A stretch of 64,000 nucleotides of DNA from Paenibacillus aestuarii (GTDB lineage Bacteria; Bacillota; Bacilli; Paenibacillales; NBRC-103111): assembly GCF_027789125.1 (NCBI RefSeq), contig NZ_JAQFVF010000055.1, forward strand, positions 1 to 64,000, given 5' to 3'. The notes under the pieces are model-generated. The model saw only the letters and a program-made list of their open reading frames with translations. It did not search any database and had not been told where the DNA came from. The position numbers were made by a program, and so were the translations under genes. Shown piece after piece: positions 60,901 to 64,000 of this stretch (within the stretch, counting starts at the first letter, position 1; every line of letters begins with the position of its first letter).

Positions 60901-61565
60901 CGCAAATTACTGCAAACGTGACATTGAACGGTGTCACCGTTCAATCCAATGCAGTCACTGTTACAGTCGTCAAGCCGCTTTCTAGCGGTGTACCGGGTAA
61001 GCCTGTTTTATCCGATAATAATGGCTACGATACGGGACTTAAGGATGGCAGCTATACTGTGACTATGAACATGTGGTGGGGCAACAACGGCACAGTGTTC
61101 AAGCTTTACGAGAACGGAGTGCTGATCAGCACGCAATCCCTCACGGATGCTTCGCCAGGCGCGCAGACAGCCAGATTTGACATTACGGGCAAAGCCAATG
61201 GTACCTATACGTATACGGCGGAGCTGAGCAACGTATTTGGAACGACGACAAGCAGCCCGTTGGTTGTCCAAGTCAAGGAGGCAGCTCCTGCTAAGCCGGT
61301 GCTCGCTTCAGATAACTGGGATGGCGATGGGAATTTCAACATCACGATGAACATGTGGTGGGGGACGAACGGTTCCGAGTACCGCTTATATGAAAATGGC
61401 ATATTAATTGACAGCAAGAGCTTGAAAGAAGCGACACCAGGTGCACAGAGCGCAGTATCTGCGATTTCCGGCAGGGGTATAGGCGTCTATGAGTACCGCT
61501 GCGAGCTCGTTAATGCTTCCGGCGTTACTTCCAGCGAGATTCTGACCGTTAAAGTGGTAAAATAA
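57987..61565 (+). CDS. Large modular secreted protein (GATase-like, OB-fold, Ig-like modules)
   Basis: The 1192-residue protein has a signal peptide (cleavage near AVAEGP, about 38). Domains by pattern: a DUF4350/GATase-like domain (about 50-345, FDNTHEQTAGAADWVIDGGF, VFVVAESNVPY, FFVGDHYNADRN); a beta-rich region (about 375-520); an OB-fold of the type next to secreted nucleases (about 537-720, VEGVVTTEPGAFGGQAFYLQD); an OmpL47-like and a second Ig-like module (about 725-905); a BIG2-like module (about 910-995); and two C-terminal modules with TMNMWWGNNGT and TMNMWWGTNGS (about 1002-1192) known from chitinases. No catalytic nuclease or glycosidase domain is recognised. A perfect AAAGGAGG precedes ATG 57987. 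Confidence 0.82.
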   Translation: MKLLAEWKGRMFKSALALAVALPLQMIATSGWQAAVAEGPTDPAPFIEAKVVNENAGKKVLFDNTHEQTAGAADWVIDGGFSDFANALAANGYYVKELRKSTPITLSDLSGYDVFVVAESNVPYKTSEQAAMAQYVQNGGSIFFVGDHYNADRNKNRWDGSEVFNGYRRGAWTNPAKGMSAEESSSVAMQDVASSDWLANNFGVRFRYNALGDINTNQVVAPEQAFGITSGVSTVAMHAGSTLAIIDPNKAKGIVYLPQTNEAWANAVDQGVYNGGGVAEGPYVAVSKAGAGKAAFIGDSSAVEDATPKYLREDTGAKKTTYDGFKEQNDGTLLVNMVNWLAKKESYTSLSQVSGLQLDEPTALLPFEDPAASTEPQPEPWAAPDAGYKWYDRSTFKPGSYGGPAATASAAFSFVHQAVLPNAQDFPVRVVIDNLPANTTVSNYQLGVYLVSGGAQIAQVQNADGTWPTTYGYSTNFSLTSDIKGHAYKDLMVRIKQGTTAAANMRLRQNGTNLITQSVTLGDVPAESLPDEQNPIPAKISIAEARSQTTGSLVTVEGVVTTEPGAFGGQAFYLQDATGGIYVFQSLSGFHQGDTVKVTAPTALYNTELELSDPIEIAKTGTAAIPTPTVVNSITNDNQGQLVELDNVAITNIISATPTGSFEFDAVHGAVSNHVRVDTRTGISQSTFPYALGQTVNIKGVAAIFKGVFQLKPRGLSDFAAATPADSTPPVTTASISGTPNNQGWFNQDPTVTLTATDDQAGAVVTQYAINSDTVRTYDAPVTISTEGTNVVRYFSTDAAGNAEAAQSLELKLDVTSPVVTLTQSGGPVADVADTANLAFELASTDAVSGVAEQQLLLDGQVITSGQTLHAADLGVGNHTVQYRVTDVAGNQSENSYSFKINASKVFNKVVLTAAKQSLLVSETSATQLSGSYSDGSSADLSQASVVYSSNNSAVATVNQQGILTAVAQGAAQITANVTLNGVTVQSNAVTVTVVKPLSSGVPGKPVLSDNNGYDTGLKDGSYTVTMNMWWGNNGTVFKLYENGVLISTQSLTDASPGAQTARFDITGKANGTYTYTAELSNVFGTTTSSPLVVQVKEAAPAKPVLASDNWDGDGNFNITMNMWWGTNGSEYRLYENGILIDSKSLKEATPGAQSAVSAISGRGIGVYEYRCELVNASGVTSSEILTVKVVK

Positions 61566-61576
61566 CACGTTTGCAG

Positions 61577-61614
61577 CGCCAACGCCTGGGATCCCGGGTG
61601 TTGGCGTTTTTTTT
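61577..61614 (+). terminator. Terminator of the large secreted protein gene
   Basis: CGCCAACGCC/GGTGTTGGCG with inner TGG-GAT-CCCG sequence, followed by eight T. Confidence 0.92.
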
Positions 61615-61637
61615 GCGCGCATGCTTGCCCGGGCATA

Positions 61638-61865
61638 TCACGATTCAACAACATTCGAAGCAGCGTTATGTTGAGCCACATCGTCACAGGCAAAAGAAAA
61701 GACGCGAAAACCGAGCGCCTGCAAGGAAGTTTCGCGGTTGAGCTCAGCGTTTGCAATCCGCCCCCGCCAGTCCAACACCTCGTACTCCGGATGTAAATGT
61801 TCGAACTGACCTTGCAACGGGTACCAGACGTGCCGCAAAAAGAGGGACTCCGCGTGTTGTCATAC
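61638..61865 (-). pseudogene. Remnant of a nuclease-fold (DUF559-like) gene
   Basis: The minus strand reads SLFLRHVWYPLQGQFEHLHP and on to EYEVLDWRGR, then directly ELNRETSLQALGFRVFSFACDDVAQH. This looks like the first and last parts of a restriction-nuclease-like protein family with the middle, including the catalytic strands, missing. A stop lies in the same frame just before the preserved part, next to a good ribosome site (GGGAGGTGATGG) and ATG that open a different frame. The family match is from memory of the sequence pattern and needs a search. Confidence 0.5.
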
Positions 61866-61891
61866 TTCCATCACCTCCCTAATAAAAAATA

Positions 61892-61937
61892 AAAGAACGC
61901 CCCTGGCTCATCGCTTGGATAAATAGGGACGTTCTTT
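61892..61937 (-). terminator. Hairpin upstream of the pseudogene
   Basis: AAAGAACG and CCC pair with GGG and CGTTCTTT; on the minus strand the stem is followed by TTTTATTTTTTATT and then a ribosome site. It may be an attenuator or a terminator of an upstream minus-strand transcript that is not obvious. Confidence 0.5.
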
Positions 61938-62083
61938 GTCACTGTTTTCGTTATGACGGACGGGCTGAAGAGCTGACCGGCGAACGCATATATAATCAGC
62001 TAGACAATCGTCTAGACAAAGCCCCAACCCGGTGGTAGCCTGAATGAATAGATCAAATACACAATAGAAAGCTTGTGGTATTC

Positions 62084-63313
62084 ATGAACAAAAACAACAG
62101 CGCCACCCTAGAAGCGGGCGCTGCTTTAAGCCGCTCACGGCGACTGTGGATCGCCATGGTGCTGGGCTCGCTGGCCGCCTTCGGCCCGCTCTCGCTGGAT
62201 ATGTACCTGCCGGCGCTGCCCGCGTTGGCAGGCGACTTGCACGCGAGCACGTCGCTCGCGCAAATGAGCCTCACAGCCTGTATGCTCGGCCTGTCGTTCG
62301 GGCAGCTGGCCGCCGGCTCCATCAGCGATGTGCGCGGACGCCGCCTCCCGCTGCTCGTCGGCCTCATCATCTATGCGATCGCCTCGATCCTGTGCAACTT
62401 CTCGACGTCGATCTGGATGTTCCTCGGTCTGCGCTTTATTCAAGGATTGGCCGGCTCAGCCGGAATCGTCATTTCACGGGCGATCGTGCGCGACTTGTAC
62501 ACAGGCGTAGAGCTGACGAAGTTTTTTGCGCTTCTCATGCTGGTGAATGGCGCAGCGCCGATCCTCGCGCCGATCGTGGGCGGCCAAATACTGCAGGTCA
62601 CCTCCTGGCACGGCGTCTTCGTCGTACTGAGCTTAATTGGCGTCATTATGCTCATCGTCGTAGCCTTGGGCCTTAGGGAAACGCTGCCGCCAGAACGCCG
62701 ACTCAAAGGCGGGCTGCGCAACACGCTGCGGACGTTTGGCGGTCTGCTCACAGACCGCATGTTCATGGGCTATGCGCTGACACAAGGTCTTGTCTCAGGC
62801 GCGATGTTTGCCTACATTTCAGGCTCGCCGTTCGTGCTGCAGGATATTTTTGGCATCTCTCCACAAATGTTCAGCGTCTGCTTTGCCGTCAACGGCCTCG
62901 GTATCATCATAGCGAGCCAGACAGCCGGCAGGTTGGCCGGCAAAGTGAAGCTGCGCAGCATTCTGGCCTGCGGGCTGGTGACAGCGATGTTCGGCGGGTT
63001 CCTGCTGCTGACGGCGACAGTTGCGGGAGCGGGGCTTTATCTCATTTTGCCCGCTTTCTTTTTCATCGTTTCAAGCGTAGGGCTCGTATCCACGGCAACC
63101 TCCTCCTTGGCGCTGCAAAATCAGGGCAAATCCGCAGGGAGCGCGGCAGCCTTGCTGGGCCTGTTATCTTTTATCGTAGGAAGCTTTGTAGCTCCGCTAG
63201 TCGGCATTGGTGGAAGCCAGACCGCTGTGCCGCTGGGCATCATTATTGCTGCTATGGAAATGGGTGCGATCGCTTGCTTTATACTGATGACAAGAACTCG
63301 CAATCCAAAGTAA
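62084..63313 (+). CDS. Bcr/CflA-family MFS multidrug efflux transporter
   Basis: The 409-residue protein has 12 hydrophobic helices and the Bcr/CflA pattern: GPLSLDMYLPALPALAGDL in helix 1, the MFS motif A GSISDVRGRRLPLL, and the drug-exporter motif C region MLVNGAAPILAPIVGGQIL. It should export drugs such as bicyclomycin or other small compounds with proton coupling. The ribosome site is weak; ATG 62084 is preferred to GTG 62075. GC content is higher than in the flanking regions, especially in the first half. Confidence 0.9.
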   Translation: MNKNNSATLEAGAALSRSRRLWIAMVLGSLAAFGPLSLDMYLPALPALAGDLHASTSLAQMSLTACMLGLSFGQLAAGSISDVRGRRLPLLVGLIIYAIASILCNFSTSIWMFLGLRFIQGLAGSAGIVISRAIVRDLYTGVELTKFFALLMLVNGAAPILAPIVGGQILQVTSWHGVFVVLSLIGVIMLIVVALGLRETLPPERRLKGGLRNTLRTFGGLLTDRMFMGYALTQGLVSGAMFAYISGSPFVLQDIFGISPQMFSVCFAVNGLGIIIASQTAGRLAGKVKLRSILACGLVTAMFGGFLLLTATVAGAGLYLILPAFFFIVSSVGLVSTATSSLALQNQGKSAGSAAALLGLLSFIVGSFVAPLVGIGGSQTAVPLGIIIAAMEMGAIACFILMTRTRNPK

Positions 63314-63439
63314 TCATTTTTAAATGAACTTTTAATAGATTTTTTAAGTGGCATTAAGCTAGCTTTCAAAGTTTATTCACAATTGTTTTTTATACTCATT
63401 ACATGAGGGACAAATAAAAAACAAAGGTGGAATTGCGTA

Positions 63440-64000
63440 ATGAAGGCTATTCAGAAAAAGGTACTCACATGCACATTGGCAGCAGGCTTACTGATCGGAG
63501 GCGGCTTGACTCTTCAGCATACACAGGCTTTTGCAGATGAAAGTGGCACAACCACAGCAACATCGACACCGACTTCTAATGTACATAAGGACCAAGACCA
63601 CAAAGGATCTTTTGCAAATAAACAAGGATTTGGCTTCAAAAGAGGCGACTTCCAAGGCGGCATCGCTTTCGGCAAAGAAGGCACAGATGTAGCTGCCATT
63701 CTCGGTATTGATCAAGCAACGCTAAAGGATGAGCTTAAGTCAGGCAAAAGCTTGGCAGAGATCGCTCAAGAGAAAGCGAATTTGACAGAAGACGCGTTGA
63801 TCCAGAAGCTGACAGATGCTGAAACGAAGAAGCTCGACGATGCGGTAGCCGCAGGTAAGCTGACGCAAGCGCAAGCTGATAAAGCAAAGTCCGGTATGGC
63901 AGACCGCTTGAAGAAGATGGTCGAAGCGAAACCGCAAGCTGGCAGTATGAAAGGCGGTCCTAGAGGCGGCCTCAAAGGGGGCATGTTCTTCGGTAAAGAG
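63440..64000 (+). CDS. Secreted protein of unknown function (3' end beyond window)
   Basis: The first 187 codons are present without a stop. A signal peptide (MKAIQKKVLTCTLAAGLLIG onward to AFADES, cleavage about 33) precedes a Thr/Ser-rich stretch, then two helical segments: VAAILGIDQATLKDELKSGK with SLAEIAQEK, and KKLDDAVAAGKLTQAQADKA, separated and followed by Gly-rich, Phe-rich segments (GFGFKRGDFQGG, GGPRGGLKGGMFFGKE). The helical segments recall short repeats in other Gram-positive secreted proteins of unknown role. AAAGGTGG precedes ATG 63440. Confidence 0.75.
   Translation, partial: MKAIQKKVLTCTLAAGLLIGGGLTLQHTQAFADESGTTTATSTPTSNVHKDQDHKGSFANKQGFGFKRGDFQGGIAFGKEGTDVAAILGIDQATLKDELKSGKSLAEIAQEKANLTEDALIQKLTDAETKKLDDAVAAGKLTQAQADKAKSGMADRLKKMVEAKPQAGSMKGGPRGGLKGGMFFGKE

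Overview
The window looks like chromosome of a Paenibacillus-type Bacillales bacterium. The evidence is the gene order sigW-rsiW-cdaA-cdaR-glmM-glmS with a glmS ribozyme, a Bacillus-type Fnr with a C-terminal cysteine cluster, HemAT, a long multi-tRNA array, and an LplB/LplC/GH105 carbohydrate locus of the kind paenibacilli carry in many copies. No phage, IS element or CRISPR array is visible. Taxonomy is inferred from gene content; no search was run.

Layout. 1-730: tRNA array (tail of tRNA-Val, then Thr-Gln-Lys-Leu-Gly-Arg-Pro-Gly) and terminator. 0.9-4.7 kb: ppc and an EamA transporter. 4.7-12 kb: envelope-stress and cell-wall precursor block with sigma-W, its anti-sigma factor, the c-di-AMP synthase CdaA, its regulator CdaR, GlmM and GlmS. 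A perfect sigma-W promoter lies between sigW and rsiW. 12-13.3 kb: MerR-SDR operon with a 19-bp-spacer promoter. 13.3-17.9 kb: low-oxygen block with Fnr, MobA, a ba3-type cytochrome oxidase (subunits 2A, II, I) and a lone CuA-type cupredoxin lipoprotein, served by four Fnr-type palindromes near -41.5 of candidate promoters. 18-20 kb: CPA1 Na+/H+ antiporter.

20.3-31 kb: potassium block. A c-di-AMP (ydaO-type) riboswitch and terminator precede two unrecognised genes, a 28-aa membrane peptide, kdpFABC, a sensor protein made of two tandem KdpD-USP units (the first with a degraded Walker B), a separate KdpD-type histidine kinase, and kdpE. Since cdaA, which makes the riboswitch ligand, lies 14 kb upstream, the window holds both ends of a c-di-AMP/potassium circuit. 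This is its most interesting part.

31-45 kb: a YkgJ-type protein, a DUF5658-like membrane protein and an MBL hydrolase, then a carbohydrate locus: a membrane AraC-type regulator with an extracellular sensor, two paralogous solute-binding lipoproteins, two permeases, an unrecognised toroid-like protein, an MFS transporter and a GH105 hydrolase. It probably serves uptake and breakdown of unsaturated pectin-type oligosaccharides; the transport ATPase is not here. 45-50 kb: orphan ABC ATPase, a DODA-type dioxygenase divergent from an HxlR regulator, HemAT, a SRPBCC-ArsR operon and a PrpE-like phosphatase.

50.1-51.1 kb: a G-poor, non-coding stretch with seven 41-bp tandem repeats and a run of DnaA-box-like 9-mers. 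51.1-56.7 kb: a YhgE/Pip membrane protein with long internal repeats, then a PAP2 phosphatase, a UgtP-like glucosyltransferase and a polysaccharide deacetylase (envelope lipid and wall functions). 56.7-64 kb: a Gfo/Idh/MocA oxidoreductase, a 1192-residue modular secreted protein, a decayed nuclease-like pseudogene, a Bcr/CflA efflux protein and the 5' part of a secreted protein cut by the window end.
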